The notes beneath the pieces are model-generated. The model did not search any database. It had not been told where the DNA came from and worked only from the letters and a program-made list of their open reading frames with translations. From Sandaracinobacter neustonicus (GTDB lineage Bacteria; Pseudomonadota; Alphaproteobacteria; Sphingomonadales; Sphingomonadaceae), in assembly GCF_006385875.1 (NCBI RefSeq), contig NZ_VFSU01000011.1, positions 186,001-250,000 on the forward strand: DNA of 64,000 bases, written 5' to 3'. Below, one piece after another: positions 25,799 through 39,249 of this stretch; within the stretch, counting starts at the first letter, position 1, and the number at the start of each line of letters is the position of its first letter. The translations under genes and the position numbers were made by a program.

Positions 25799-27112
25799 TC
25801 AGCTGGCAGGCCGTTCGCGCTTTGGCTGCTGCTCAAGGAAGCGAATGGCGCTCAGCACATGCGCCTTCACGCCGGTTTTCAGCGCCTTTTCGTTCACCGT
25901 GAAGAAGGGGCTGTGGTTCGGCGGTGTTTCGCCTGCCGCTACACCATCGGGGCTGATGCCAAGGAAATAATAGACCCCGCCCACCTTGTTCATGAACAGG
26001 CTGACGTCTTCCGAAACCGTCACCGGTGGTGCATCGGGGTGGATCTGGTCAACGCTGCCGGTCGCCTCGGCCAGCGGCCCGCTAAGCCAAGTGGCGAGCG
26101 CGGGTTCGTTGTAGGTCAGCGCACCGGCGCTGCTGATGTCCACGGTCGCCTCGGTGCCGTAGACGGCGGCGATTCCCTTCACCATTTTCTCCAGCTGCTC
26201 TTTCAACTGGTCGCGCCGGGCGAGGTCGAAGCTGCGCATGGTGCCGAAAATCTCGGCCTTGTCGGGGATGATGTTGTGCCGCAGCCCGGCGTTGATGGCT
26301 GACATCGTCAGGATGGTGGGTGTCTGTGTCGGATCGATGGTTCGCGTCACCAGCCGGTTCACCTCGTGCACGGTTGTTGCCACCTGCCCGATCAGATCGG
26401 TGCCGCGCCACGGCACCGCGCCATGCGTTTGCACGCCCTTCAGGGTGATGTGCACGGTGTCTGCCTCGGCCATCATCGCGCCCGGCCGCCATGACAGCGA
26501 GCCCGCCACGCCCGGCCACACATGCAGGCCGAAAATCGCCTGCGGCTTGGGAGCGTTGAAAACGCCCTCTTTCAGCATCAGTGAGGCACCGCCCGCTTCT
26601 CCGGCCGGGGGGCCTTCCTCGGCGGGCTGGAACACCAGCACCACGGTGCCCGGAATATCCGCCTTCAGCTTCGCCAGAACTTCCGCCGCGCCCATCAGCA
26701 TGGCGACATGCGCGTCATGCCCGCAGGCATGGGCCACCGGCACGGTCGCGCCATTGTAGGTGCCGGTCGCCTGCGAAGCGAAGGGCAGGCCGGTCGCTTC
26801 CTTCACCGGCAGGGCATCCATATCCGCCCTGAGCGCCACCACGCCGCCGGGCTTGCCGCCCTTCAGGATGCCGACGACGCCCGTCACGCCTACCTTCTCG
26901 CGCACCTCATACCCCAGCGCGCGCAGATGCTTGGCCACCAGCGCGGCGGTGCGCACCTCGCGGTTGCCCAGTTCGGGGTGCTGGTGGATATCCCGTCGCC
27001 AGTCGATCACCTTCGCTTCCACCGCATCGGCCTGCGTGTTGACGGCGGAAACGGGCACTGCGGCCGAAGCGGGCGCGGCGAGAAGCAGTGCGGCGAGAGT
27101 CAGTTGGCGCAA
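25799..27112 (-). CDS. Exported M20D amidohydrolase/carboxypeptidase
   Basis: This 437-residue product has a signal peptide (LTLAALLLAAPASAA). The M20D metallohydrolase domain has RRDIHQHPELGNRE, the metal residues in HACGHDAHVAML, FQPAEEGPPAGEAGG, and HVWPGVAG. These enzymes cleave N-acyl amino acids or peptides (hippurate hydrolase/IAA-amino acid hydrolase type). The signal places it in the periplasm, unlike most cytoplasmic M20D enzymes. It is divergent from xseB and probably single. Confidence 0.88.
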   Translation of the reverse strand: MRQLTLAALLLAAPASAAVPVSAVNTQADAVEAKVIDWRRDIHQHPELGNREVRTAALVAKHLRALGYEVREKVGVTGVVGILKGGKPGGVVALRADMDALPVKEATGLPFASQATGTYNGATVPVAHACGHDAHVAMLMGAAEVLAKLKADIPGTVVLVFQPAEEGPPAGEAGGASLMLKEGVFNAPKPQAIFGLHVWPGVAGSLSWRPGAMMAEADTVHITLKGVQTHGAVPWRGTDLIGQVATTVHEVNRLVTRTIDPTQTPTILTMSAINAGLRHNIIPDKAEIFGTMRSFDLARRDQLKEQLEKMVKGIAAVYGTEATVDISSAGALTYNEPALATWLSGPLAEATGSVDQIHPDAPPVTVSEDVSLFMNKVGGVYYFLGISPDGVAAGETPPNHSPFFTVNEKALKTGVKAHVLSAIRFLEQQPKRERPAS

Positions 27113-27220
27113 TCGAAGGCTCCTGTCTGTGGGGCGGCAACGCTAGGGCGGCGGGGGCAAGCGCGTCAATCGGCTTGACCGGCCAACCGCCGCCGTCCAA
27201 AGGCCCTGACTGGAGAGATC

Positions 27221-27463
27221 ATGGCATCAGCGACCGACATTTCCACGCTCAGTTTCGAAGCGGCGTTGCAGCGCCTGGAGTCCATCGTGAAGCAGCTGGA
27301 ATCCGGCGATGCTCCGCTGGAAGCCGCCATTGGCCTGTACGAGGAAGCGCAGGCGCTGAAAGCCCATTGCGAGGCCCGGCTGTCCGCCGCTGAAGCCCGC
27401 ATCGCCCAACTCCAGCTCGATGCAGAGGGCCGCCCGGTGGGCGAAGCTCCCTTTGCCAGCTAG
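27221..27463 (+). CDS. xseB: Exodeoxyribonuclease VII small subunit
   Basis: The 80-residue protein has the XseB helical hairpin: LSFEAALQRLESIVKQLESG, then LEAAIGLYEEAQALKAHCE. It binds XseA to form the single-strand exonuclease that makes oligonucleotides. It sits immediately before ispA (13 bp apart), the standard xseB-ispA arrangement in Proteobacteria. Confidence 0.95.
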   Translation: MASATDISTLSFEAALQRLESIVKQLESGDAPLEAAIGLYEEAQALKAHCEARLSAAEARIAQLQLDAEGRPVGEAPFAS

Positions 27464-27476
27464 GTTGGCCACGCCC

Positions 27477-28373
27477 ATGCAAGCAAGCCTGCACCTGAAA
27501 CCCGCGCTGGAAGCCATCAGCGAGGCCGTCGACGCCCGCTTTGACCGGCTGTTCCCGCTTCCTGAAGACCCGCGCCGTCGCCTGTACGAGGCGATGCGCT
27601 ATGCCGTGATCGGCGGCGGCAAGCGGATGCGGCCGCTGCTTGTGGTGGCGGCGTGCGACCTGTTCAACGTCGATCGCGAACGGGCGCTGCGCGTTGCGCT
27701 CGCCATCGAGCTGGTGCATGTCTACAGCCTCGTCCATGACGATCTGCCCTGCATGGACGATGACGACCTGCGCCGGGGCAAGCCCACCGTGCACAAGGTG
27801 TGGGACGAAGCCATCGCCGTTCTCACGGGCGACAGCCTGTTCGCCGTCGCCTTCGAAGTGCTGGCGGATGACGCCACCCATGAAGACCCGTTCGTGCGAT
27901 CCGAACTGGTGCTGGAACTGGCCCGCGCCTCCGGCCCGGCAGGCATGGCGGGCGGGCAGATGATGGATCTGGAGGCGGAGCATACCACCTTCGATCTGCC
28001 CACCACCACCCGTCTGCAACAGCTGAAAACCGGCGCGCTGATCGGCTTCGCGGTGGAATCCGGCGCGATCATGGGCAAGGTGGGTCCGCAGACCCGGCTG
28101 AAGCTGAAAGGCTATGCGCGCGATCTGGGGCTGGCGTTCCAGATTGCAGACGATCTGCTGGACGTGGAGGGCGACGCCGAAACTGCCGGCAAAGCGCTGC
28201 GCAAGGATGAAGGGCGCGGCAAATCCACCTTCGTCTCCCTGCTGGGGGTGGAGCGCGCCCGCAGGCAGGCGGCGATGCTGATCGATCAGGCCATAGACCA
28301 TTTGCAGGGCTTCGGGCCGGAAGCAGATCTGCTTCGCGCCATCGCCCGCTTTGCCATCGAAAGGGACCGCTGA
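27477..28373 (+). CDS. ispA: Farnesyl/geranyl diphosphate synthase
   Basis: The 298-residue trans-prenyltransferase has the first Asp-rich motif in YSLVHDDLPCMDDDDLRRG and the second in FQIADDLLDVEGD. Residues before the first motif and xseB linkage point to farnesyl diphosphate synthase (IspA). It adds isopentenyl diphosphate to make C15 for quinones, carotenoids and hopanoids. The ATG at 27477 is within the family's usual start range. The stop overlaps coaD (TGATG). Confidence 0.92.
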   Translation: MQASLHLKPALEAISEAVDARFDRLFPLPEDPRRRLYEAMRYAVIGGGKRMRPLLVVAACDLFNVDRERALRVALAIELVHVYSLVHDDLPCMDDDDLRRGKPTVHKVWDEAIAVLTGDSLFAVAFEVLADDATHEDPFVRSELVLELARASGPAGMAGGQMMDLEAEHTTFDLPTTTRLQQLKTGALIGFAVESGAIMGKVGPQTRLKLKGYARDLGLAFQIADDLLDVEGDAETAGKALRKDEGRGKSTFVSLLGVERARRQAAMLIDQAIDHLQGFGPEADLLRAIARFAIERDR

Positions 28374-28867
28374 TGCGGATCGGCGTTTATCCCGGCACCT
28401 TCGACCCCATCACGCTGGGGCATATGGATATCATCGCCCGCGGCGCGAAGCTGGTGGACAAGCTGATCATCGGCGTCGCCACCAACCCATCCAAATCGCC
28501 GCTGTTCACGCTGGACGAGCGGGTGGCGCATGTGCGCCGTGAAACCGCTGGGATCGGCAATGTGGATGTGGTCTCGTTCGATGCGCTGCTGATGCACTTC
28601 GCCGAAGCGCAGGGCGCCTCGATGATCGTGCGCGGGCTGCGCGCGGTCGCGGATTTCGAGTATGAATTCCAGATGGCGGGCATGAACCAGCAGCTGAACG
28701 CGGAGATCGAAACCGTGTTCCTGATGGCGGACGTGGCGTTGCAGCCCATCGCCTCCCGGCTGGTGAAGGAAATCGCCAGCTATGGCGGGACGATCGACAA
28801 GTTCGTCTCCCCGGCGATTGCCGCCGAAGTGACGGCGCGCATCGCCGCCAACAAGGGCAGGGGTTGA
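28373..28867 (+). CDS. coaD: Phosphopantetheine adenylyltransferase
   Basis: The 164-residue nucleotidyltransferase has the HIGH-like motif YPGTFDPITLGHMDII near the N terminus and the ATP-binding ISSRxVKE equivalent IASRLVKEIA near the end. It transfers AMP to 4'-phosphopantetheine, the fourth CoA step. The start overlaps ispA by one base. Confidence 0.95.
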   Translation: MRIGVYPGTFDPITLGHMDIIARGAKLVDKLIIGVATNPSKSPLFTLDERVAHVRRETAGIGNVDVVSFDALLMHFAEAQGASMIVRGLRAVADFEYEFQMAGMNQQLNAEIETVFLMADVALQPIASRLVKEIASYGGTIDKFVSPAIAAEVTARIAANKGRG

Positions 28868-28917
28868 GTGTTGTCGTTCAGCCTGCCGCAATCCTTTGCT
28901 CGCGAGAAGCGCAACCC

Positions 28918-29646
28918 ATGATCCGCCTGTTCCTTGCCGCCGCTGCGCTGGCCTTCGCATCCCCGGCCCTTGCCCAGTTGCCGCAGGAATCCGCGCCCAA
29001 GGCGGATAGCGGAGTAGCCCCCGCCACCATCGTGGCCACGTCGCAGCCGCCGCTGCTGGACCCGGAAAATATCCTCTATCTGGATCTCTCCACCGGCGGC
29101 CGGGTGGCGATCCTGCTGCGCCCGCAGGCTGCGCCAAACCATGTGGAGCGGATCAAGACGCTGGTGCGGCGCGGCTTTTACGACGGCATCGTCTTTCACC
29201 GCGTGATCGACGGCTTCATGGCGCAAACCGGTGACCCGAAGGGCACGGGGGAGGGCGGTTCCGACCTGCCGGACCTGAAGGCCGAGTTCAACGATCTGCC
29301 GCATGTGCGCGGCGCGGTTTCCATGGCGCGCACGCAGGATCCGAACAGCGCCAACAGCCAGTTCTTCATCATGTTCCAGCCGCTGCTGAGGCTGGACCGC
29401 ACCTACACCGTGTTCGGCCGGGTGTTTTCCGGCATGCAATGGGTGGACGCCATCGAACGCGGCGAGCCGCCCGCCAACCCGTCGCGCATCCTGCAAGCCT
29501 CCATAGCCGCAGACAATAAGGCCCCGCCCGCCTTCCCGGCCCCCAAGGCCGGCGCGGACCCGGTCGCGGAGGAAGCCGCCAAGCTGATGCAGCAGGCCCA
29601 GCCGGCGAATAATCAGCCACCTAAGAACCAGCCGCCGAAGAAGTAG
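28918..29646 (+). CDS. Exported cyclophilin-type peptidyl-prolyl isomerase
   Basis: The 242-residue protein has a signal peptide (LFLAAAALAFASPALAQ). The cyclophilin domain has FYDGIVFHRVIDGFMAQTGD, FMAQTGDPKGTGEGG, and QFFIMF. The C terminus is a Pro/Gln/Asn/Lys-rich tail (QPPKNQPPKK). It should act on proline bonds of periplasmic proteins. The start chosen is the ATG at 28918; a TTG at 28864 is in frame but precedes no signal. A queA gene follows after 9 bp. Confidence 0.9.
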   Translation: MIRLFLAAAALAFASPALAQLPQESAPKADSGVAPATIVATSQPPLLDPENILYLDLSTGGRVAILLRPQAAPNHVERIKTLVRRGFYDGIVFHRVIDGFMAQTGDPKGTGEGGSDLPDLKAEFNDLPHVRGAVSMARTQDPNSANSQFFIMFQPLLRLDRTYTVFGRVFSGMQWVDAIERGEPPANPSRILQASIAADNKAPPAFPAPKAGADPVAEEAAKLMQQAQPANNQPPKNQPPKK

Positions 29647-29655
29647 GCCGCGCCG

Positions 29656-33152
<3,497 letters not shown>

Positions 33153-33190
33153 AGTCTCTCCCCGAATTATGCGGAGAGACTATACGTATA
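33153..33190 (-). promoter_or_regulatory. P450 leader: hairpin and TATACGTATA operator
   Basis: Adjacent to the P450 ATG, AGTCTCTCC (33153-33161) and GGAGAGACT (33173-33181) form a 9-bp inverted repeat with an 11-base loop. On the minus strand the proximal arm contains the Shine-Dalgarno-like GGGGAGAG, so a hairpin would hide it. Directly upstream, TATACGTATA (33181-33190) is a perfect palindrome of the TetR-operator kind lying at the likely -10. No regulator gene is adjacent. Confidence 0.5.
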
Positions 33191-33205
33191 ACGCGCCCAA
33201 TACAA

Positions 33206-34579
33206 TCACGCCGCTTTTGGCAGGCCCTTGCGGTTTGCAGCCAGTTCCTCGGCGAGCAAAAAGGCCAGTTCCAGCGACTGCCCGGCGTTCAGGCGCGGAT
33301 CGCAATGGGTGTGATAGCGATCCGCGAGGCCTTCGTCCGTCACGGCAATGGCACCGCCGGTGCATTCCGTCACATTCTGGCCCGTCATCTCGATATGGAT
33401 GCCGCCCATATAGCTGCCCTCTGCCCGGTGCACGCCGAACACCTGCCGCACTTCAGCAAGGATGCGGTCGAACGGGCGGGTTTTATAGCCCGAAGCCGCC
33501 TTCACCGTGTTGCCGTGCATCGGGTCGCAGCTCCAGATCACATGGCGGCCTTCGCGCTTCACCGCGCGGATGAGCGCGGGCAGATGCGCCTCTGCCTTGT
33601 CCGCGCCGAAGCGGGAGATCAGTGTCAGCCGCCCGGCCTCGTTCGCGGGGTTCAACGTGTCGATCACCCGGATCAGCTCGTCCGGCTTCATCGAGGGGCC
33701 GACCTTCAGCCCCAGCGGATTGATGACGCCGCGCAGGAATTCGATGTGGGCAGAGCCTTCGAAGCGGGTGCGGTCACCGATCCACAGCATATGCGCGGAA
33801 GTGTCCACCCAATTGCCGGTCAGGCTGTCCTGCCGCGTCATGGCTTCCTCATAGCCCAGCAACAGCGCTTCGTGGCTGGTGTAGAATTCCGTGCCCTTCA
33901 GTTGCGGCACAGTATCCGGCGAAATGCCGCAAGCCTCCATGAAGGCCAGCGCCTCGCCGATGCGGCTGGCGACTTCGGAATAACGCTCCGCCCAGGGCGA
34001 ACGCGAGACGAAATCGAGGTTCCACTTATGCACCTGATGCAGGTTGGCATAGCCGCCGGTCGCGAACGCGCGCAGCAGGTTCAGCGTGGAAGCCGCCTGC
34101 ATATAGGCGCGCTTCTGCCGATCCGGATCGGGGATGCGCGAGGCTTCCTCGAACGCGATGTCATTCACGATGTCGCCCCGGTAAGAGGGCAGGGCGACAC
34201 CGCCGATTTCCTCGATGTCAGACGAGCGCGGCTTGGCGAACTGCCCGGCCATACGCCCCACCTTCACCACCGGCATATGGCTGGCGAACGTCAGCGTCAC
34301 GGCCATCTGCAGCAGCACCCGGAAGGTGTCGCGGATGTTGTTGGGGTGGAATTCGGCGAAGCTTTCGGCGCAGTCGCCGCCTTGCAGCAGGAAGGCGCGG
34401 CCATCCACCACATCGGCCAGCCGATCTTTCAGCAGCCGGGTTTCGCCCGCGAACACCAGCGGCGGATAGCTGCGCATTTCCGCTTCCACGGCGTTTGCCT
34501 TGGCGGCATCCGGCCACAGCGGCATCTGCTTGCCTTCGGCCTTGCGCCAGCTTTCCGGGGTCCACTTCGTCTTGCTCAT
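33206..34579 (-). CDS. Class II DAHP synthase
   Basis: The 457-residue protein is a type II (plant-like) 3-deoxy-7-phosphoheptulonate synthase: [46 protein letters not shown] and [13 protein letters not shown]. It condenses PEP and erythrose 4-phosphate to enter the shikimate pathway. The upstream gene gor ends on its start region with a 4-bp overlap, and the P450 start lies 53 bp downstream of its stop. The metal residues (Cys, His, Glu, Asp) sit in these blocks as in the family. Confidence 0.93.
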   Translation of the reverse strand: MSKTKWTPESWRKAEGKQMPLWPDAAKANAVEAEMRSYPPLVFAGETRLLKDRLADVVDGRAFLLQGGDCAESFAEFHPNNIRDTFRVLLQMAVTLTFASHMPVVKVGRMAGQFAKPRSSDIEEIGGVALPSYRGDIVNDIAFEEASRIPDPDRQKRAYMQAASTLNLLRAFATGGYANLHQVHKWNLDFVSRSPWAERYSEVASRIGEALAFMEACGISPDTVPQLKGTEFYTSHEALLLGYEEAMTRQDSLTGNWVDTSAHMLWIGDRTRFEGSAHIEFLRGVINPLGLKVGPSMKPDELIRVIDTLNPANEAGRLTLISRFGADKAEAHLPALIRAVKREGRHVIWSCDPMHGNTVKAASGYKTRPFDRILAEVRQVFGVHRAEGSYMGGIHIEMTGQNVTECTGGAIAVTDEGLADRYHTHCDPRLNAGQSLELAFLLAEELAANRKGLPKAA

Positions 34580-35916
34580 CGCATCAACACCAGTTCTTCA
34601 GCCATGGAAGGATGCAGCGCGACCGTCTGATCGAGCTGGGCCTTCGTCAGCCCCGCCTTTACCGCAATGGCCAGCGCCTGCAAAATCTCGGGCGAATCCG
34701 GCCCGATCATGTGCGCGCCCACCAGCTTATCTGTGGTTTCATCCACCACCAGCTTGTACAGGCAGCGCTCATTCCGTTCTGCAAGAACGCTCTTCATCGG
34801 TCTGAAATCACTTGTGAAGATTTTCACCGATCCCAGCTTGTTGCGGGCCTGGCTTTCCGTCAGCCCCACGCTGGCCAGCGGCGGGTGGCTGAACACGGCG
34901 GAGGGCACGCAGTCATGGTCCACCGTCCAATTCTTCCCGCCGAACAGCCCGTCGGCCAGCGCATGGCCTTCGCGGATGGCAATCGGCGTCAGTTGCAGCC
35001 GGTCGGTCACATCGCCCACGGCGTGCAGCCATGGCAGGCTGGTGTGGCTGTTTGCGTCCACCGGAATCGCGCCATTGGGCTTCAGCTCGATGCCCAGCTG
35101 CTCCAGCCCCAGCCCCTCGCTGTTCGGCACCCGGCCGATGGCCCAGATCAGCAGGTCCGTTTCCAGCACCCGGCCATTCTCGCAGGAAATGGCGAGCGCG
35201 CCGCTCTCCAGCTTCTCCACTTTCGCTGGCACGCTGTTGAAACGGAAATCGATTCCCTTCTGGGTGGAAATGGTCAGCAGCCGGTCAGACAGGCTTTCGT
35301 CCCAGCCGCGCAGCAGCTTGCCGGAGCGCACCACCAGCGTCACGTCCACGCCCAGTTCGTGCAGGATTCCGGCGAATTCATTGGCGATATAGCCGCCGCC
35401 CACGATCACCGCCCGCTTGGGCAGGCTGTCCAGATGAAACACCTCGTTGGAGGTGATGCCCAGCTCCGCACCGGGGATGTCGGGAAGCTGCGGCCGCGCG
35501 CCGGTGGCGATCAGCACATGCTTCGCAGTCACCTCGCGGCCATCCACCGCCACGCGGTTCGGGCCGATCAGGGTGGCGCGGCTGTGGAAGGTCTCGACCT
35601 TGTGCGTATCCAGCGTGGATTGATAGGCGCGGTTCAGCCGGTCCACATCGGCCAGCACATTGTCGCGGAGCGTCGGCCAGTCGAAGCGCTTGCCCTCGAT
35701 CTCCCAGCCGTAGCGGCGGGCGTCTTCCAGATCTTCCGCGAAATGCGCGCCGATCACCAGCAGCTTCTTGGGCACGCAGCCGCGGATCACGCAGGTGCCG
35801 CCCACGCGATATTCCTCGGCGATGGCCACCTTCGCGCCATGGCCGGAGGCGATGCGGGAGGACCGCACGCCGCCGGAGCCGGCACCGATCACGAAATAAT
35901 CATAGTCGAAGCTCAT
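34576..35916 (-). CDS. gor: Glutathione-disulfide reductase
   Basis: The 446-residue flavoprotein has the FAD motif [13 protein letters not shown], the redox disulfide in [13 protein letters not shown], the NADPH-binding [12 protein letters not shown], a central FAD block ([17 protein letters not shown]) and the catalytic C-terminal HP dyad in [11 protein letters not shown]. It keeps glutathione reduced with NADPH. It overlaps the DAHP synthase gene, so the two are co-transcribed. Its sequence up to GKRFDWPTL agrees with the alphaproteobacterial glutathione reductase group. Confidence 0.93.
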   Translation of the reverse strand: MSFDYDYFVIGAGSGGVRSSRIASGHGAKVAIAEEYRVGGTCVIRGCVPKKLLVIGAHFAEDLEDARRYGWEIEGKRFDWPTLRDNVLADVDRLNRAYQSTLDTHKVETFHSRATLIGPNRVAVDGREVTAKHVLIATGARPQLPDIPGAELGITSNEVFHLDSLPKRAVIVGGGYIANEFAGILHELGVDVTLVVRSGKLLRGWDESLSDRLLTISTQKGIDFRFNSVPAKVEKLESGALAISCENGRVLETDLLIWAIGRVPNSEGLGLEQLGIELKPNGAIPVDANSHTSLPWLHAVGDVTDRLQLTPIAIREGHALADGLFGGKNWTVDHDCVPSAVFSHPPLASVGLTESQARNKLGSVKIFTSDFRPMKSVLAERNERCLYKLVVDETTDKLVGAHMIGPDSPEILQALAIAVKAGLTKAQLDQTVALHPSMAEELVLMR

Positions 35917-35979
35917 GCCGCCCCCTTAAGCCCGTTCGGGGCAGAGCGCCAACAAGCTGAATTGCTCAGTGTGAAAGAG

Positions 35980-37803
35980 TTACTCAACCGTCACGGATTT
36001 GGCGAGGTTGCGCGGCTGATCGACGTCCGTGCCCTTCAGCACCGCCACATGATAGGCGAGCAGCTGAATGGGGATGGCATAGACCAGCGGCGCGATCAGC
36101 GGGTGCACCACCGGCAGCTCCAACGTGGCGAGGCAGCCGTCGCCTGCGGCGGCGACGCCCGCGGCGTCGGAAATCAGAATCACCTTGCCGCCGCGCGCCA
36201 TCACCTCCTGCATGTTGGAGACGGTCTTTTCGAAATAGGGGCCGGAAGGGGCCAGCACGATCACCGGCACATGCTCGTCGATGAGCGCGATGGGGCCATG
36301 CTTCATTTCACCCGCTGCATAACCTTCGGCGTGGATGTAGCTGATTTCCTTCAGCTTCAGCGCGCCTTCCAGCGCCATGGCGAAATCTGGCCCGCGCCCC
36401 AAATACAGCACGTCCCGCGCTTTCGCGACGAGCGGGGCGATGGCCTGCACGGCTTCGTCATGGTTCAGCGCGGCGTTCATCGCGGCGGGCGCTTCGGCCA
36501 GATGGCTCACGATCTCGCGCTCGGCTTCCGCGCTTAGCTTGCCGCGCACCCGCGCCAGATTGGCGGCGAGCGCCGCCAGCACCGCCAGCTGGCAGGTGAA
36601 GGCTTTGGTGGAGGCGACGCCGATCTCAGTGCCCGCGTGGGTGGGCAGCAGCAGGTCCGCTTCGCGCGCCATGGAACTGGTGGGCACGTTCACCACGGCG
36701 GCGATCTTCTGCCCTTCAGCGCGCGCGTGGCGCAGCGCCGCCAGCGTGTCCGCCGTTTCGCCGGACTGGCTGATAAACAGCGCCAGCCCGCCGTCCTCCA
36801 GAACCGGTTCGCGATAACGGAATTCGGAGGCAAAATCGATTTCAACCGGAATCCGCGCGAACTGCTCCAGCCAATAGCTGGCGACCATCCCGGCGTAATA
36901 GCTGGTGCCGCAGGCGACGATCTGCACGCGCTTCACGCCGGAGAAATCGAAATCCGGAATGGGCAGCGCCACTTCGCCCGCCAGCGGCTTCAGATAGGAT
37001 TGCAGCGTCTGCGCGACCACCAGCGGCTGCTCGTGAATCTCTTTCTGCATGAAGTGGCGGTAATTGCCGCGCTCGGTGATCGTCGCGGAGACACCGGATT
37101 GCACCACCGGGCGCGTCACCGGCCGATTCAGCCGATCGAAGATGTCGACGCTGGCGCGCCGCACCATGACCCAATCGCCTTCTTCCAGATAGGCGATGCG
37201 CTGGGTCAGCCCGGCCAGCGCCAGCGCGTCTGAGCCGAGGTAATTCTCGCCCTCGCCATAGCCCACCGTCAGCGGCGCGCCGAGGCGCGCGCCGATTAGC
37301 AGATCGGGATCGTGGCGGAACAGCAGCGCCAGCGCGAAAGCCCCGTGCAGGCGCGGCAGCACGGCGGCCACGGCCTCTTGCGGGGATTTGCCCGATTCCA
37401 GTTCCCGCGCGACCAGATGGCCGACGACTTCGGTGTCCGTCTGGGAGAGGAACTTGCGACCTTCCGCTTGAAGTTCGTCTCGCAACGGTTTGAAATTCTC
37501 GATGATTCCGTTGTGAACCACCGCCACGTCGCCCACGATATGCGGGTGCGCATTGTCTTCCGTTGGCGCACCATGCGTGGCCCAGCGGGTGTGGGCGATG
37601 CCGGATGTGCCGGGCAAGGGATCTTCCGCCAGCCGCGCCGCGAGGTTCTTCAGCTTGCCTTCAGCCCGGCGGCGGTGGAACTGGCCATCCACCACGGTGC
37701 AGATGCCGGCCGAATCATAGCCGCGATATTCCAGCCGCTTCAGCCCGTCGAGCAGTTCGCCTGCAACCGGCGCGGCCCCGAGAATCCCGACAATCCCGCA
37801 CAT
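35980..37803 (-). CDS. glmS: Glutamine-fructose-6-phosphate aminotransferase
   Basis: The 607-residue GlmS has the N-terminal glutaminase with Cys2 as nucleophile (MCGIVGILG), HTRWATHGAP, then two SIS sugar-isomerase domains (GTSYYAGM, SQSGETADTLAAL, STKAFTCQ) and the C-terminal DVDQPRNLAKSVTVE. It makes glucosamine 6-phosphate for peptidoglycan and lipid A. It lies 4 bp after glmU. The longer open frame upstream lies inside glmU, so the ATG at 37803 is the start. Confidence 0.96.
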   Translation of the reverse strand: MCGIVGILGAAPVAGELLDGLKRLEYRGYDSAGICTVVDGQFHRRRAEGKLKNLAARLAEDPLPGTSGIAHTRWATHGAPTEDNAHPHIVGDVAVVHNGIIENFKPLRDELQAEGRKFLSQTDTEVVGHLVARELESGKSPQEAVAAVLPRLHGAFALALLFRHDPDLLIGARLGAPLTVGYGEGENYLGSDALALAGLTQRIAYLEEGDWVMVRRASVDIFDRLNRPVTRPVVQSGVSATITERGNYRHFMQKEIHEQPLVVAQTLQSYLKPLAGEVALPIPDFDFSGVKRVQIVACGTSYYAGMVASYWLEQFARIPVEIDFASEFRYREPVLEDGGLALFISQSGETADTLAALRHARAEGQKIAAVVNVPTSSMAREADLLLPTHAGTEIGVASTKAFTCQLAVLAALAANLARVRGKLSAEAEREIVSHLAEAPAAMNAALNHDEAVQAIAPLVAKARDVLYLGRGPDFAMALEGALKLKEISYIHAEGYAAGEMKHGPIALIDEHVPVIVLAPSGPYFEKTVSNMQEVMARGGKVILISDAAGVAAAGDGCLATLELPVVHPLIAPLVYAIPIQLLAYHVAVLKGTDVDQPRNLAKSVTVE

Positions 37804-37807
37804 TCGC

Positions 37808-39163
37808 TTACTTGCCCTTCCGTGCCAGCGCCGCCGCGCGGAAGCGCGCAGCCCAGCCAGCCTTTGAAACCTGCGGTGGCCGCACCAGCGCCAGCGCATC
37901 CGCCGCGACATCCTGCGTGAGCGTGCTGCCCGCGCCGACGATTGCGCCGTCGCCGATCGTCACCGGCGCGACCAGTGCCGAATTGGAGCCGATGAACGCA
38001 CCTTCGCCGATCACCGTCTGATATTTGCCGAAGCCGTCATAATTGCAGGTGATGGTGCCCGCGCCGATGTTCGCCTTCGCGCCGACGGTCGCGTCGCCCA
38101 GATAGCTGAGGTGGTTGGCCTTGGCCCCCGGACCCAGCACGGCTTTTTTCGTCTCCACGAAATTGCCCACCTTCGCGCCCGTTTCCAGCACGGTGCCGGG
38201 CCGCAGCCGGGCATAGGGGCCGACTTCGCAGCCAGTCGCCACGCGCGCGCCTTCCAGATGGCTGAAGGCGCGGATGGTTGCGCCCGCCGCCACCTCCACG
38301 CCGGGGGCGAACACCACGTTCGGCTCCACCAGCGTATCGCGGCCGATCAGCGTGTCGAAGCTGAGGAACACGGTTTCCGGCGCGGTCAGCGTCACGCCAG
38401 CGGCCATCAGGTCTGCGCGGCGGCGCTGCTGGAACAGCGCTTCGGCCTCCGCCAGTTCACCCCGGCTGTTCACGCCCAGCACTTCGCCCGGAGGCGCTTC
38501 CAGCACCCGGCAGTCCCCGCCTGCCGCAGTCGCCAGCATCACGATGTCCGGCAGATAATATTCGCCCGCCGCATTGGCGTTGCCCACCTGCTTCAGCAGG
38601 CCGAACAGGCGGGCGGAGTCGACCGCCATCAGCCCGGCGTTGCACAGCGGCACGGCCAGTTCCTCCGGCGTCGCGTCTTTCGCCTCCACCATTTTCCGGA
38701 TGCGACCGTCTGCATCGGCGATCACCCGGCCATAAGCGCCCGGCACGGCGGGGCGGAACCCCAGCACGGCGATCTCCGCGCCATCTGCCACGGCCTGCAC
38801 CAGCCGCGCCATGGTCGCGCCCGACACCAGCGGCACATCGCCGAACAGGATCAGCGCCACGCCATCGAAGCCCGCCAGCGCGGCTTCGGCCTGCAGAACG
38901 GCATGGCCGGTGCCCAGCTGCGGCTCCTGCACGGCCAGTTGGACGTCAGAGCCTGTCAGTGCGGCGCGCAGCTGTTCGGCCTTGTCGCCCACCACGACCA
39001 CCTGCCGCTCCGGCGCGAGCGCGGTCAGGCTGGCCAGCAGATGCATCAGCATCGGCCGCCCGCCCAGCGGGTGCAGCACCTTGTGCAGATCGGATTTCAT
39101 GCGCGTGCCCTTGCCGGCGGCAAGGATGATGGCGGCGACGGGCCGGGCGGGAACAGGTGCCAT
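37808..39163 (-). CDS. glmU: Bifunctional UDP-GlcNAc pyrophosphorylase/GlcN-1-P acetyltransferase
   Basis: The 451-residue GlmU has the pyrophosphorylase signature AAGKGTRMKSDLHKVL near residue 15. The left-handed beta-helix of hexapeptide repeats includes LRPGTVLETGAKVGNFVETK and NYDGFGKYQT. It supplies UDP-GlcNAc. It is divergent from gph, 86 bp apart, and feeds directly from glmS's product pathway. Confidence 0.96.
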   Translation of the reverse strand: MAPVPARPVAAIILAAGKGTRMKSDLHKVLHPLGGRPMLMHLLASLTALAPERQVVVVGDKAEQLRAALTGSDVQLAVQEPQLGTGHAVLQAEAALAGFDGVALILFGDVPLVSGATMARLVQAVADGAEIAVLGFRPAVPGAYGRVIADADGRIRKMVEAKDATPEELAVPLCNAGLMAVDSARLFGLLKQVGNANAAGEYYLPDIVMLATAAGGDCRVLEAPPGEVLGVNSRGELAEAEALFQQRRRADLMAAGVTLTAPETVFLSFDTLIGRDTLVEPNVVFAPGVEVAAGATIRAFSHLEGARVATGCEVGPYARLRPGTVLETGAKVGNFVETKKAVLGPGAKANHLSYLGDATVGAKANIGAGTITCNYDGFGKYQTVIGEGAFIGSNSALVAPVTIGDGAIVGAGSTLTQDVAADALALVRPPQVSKAGWAARFRAAALARKGK

Positions 39164-39249
39164 GGCGAGCGCCCTGCCACAGCGCGGCTTACAAGAAAAG
39201 CATCCAGCCCGGCTTTGCCATTGCGGCGTGCGCCGCTAGGGCAGGGCGT

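Noticed and set aside
34495-36537. A 680-residue open frame opposite gor and the glmS end
   Set aside because: Same kind of antisense shadow; the minus-strand genes are complete and well known, and this frame has no motif.
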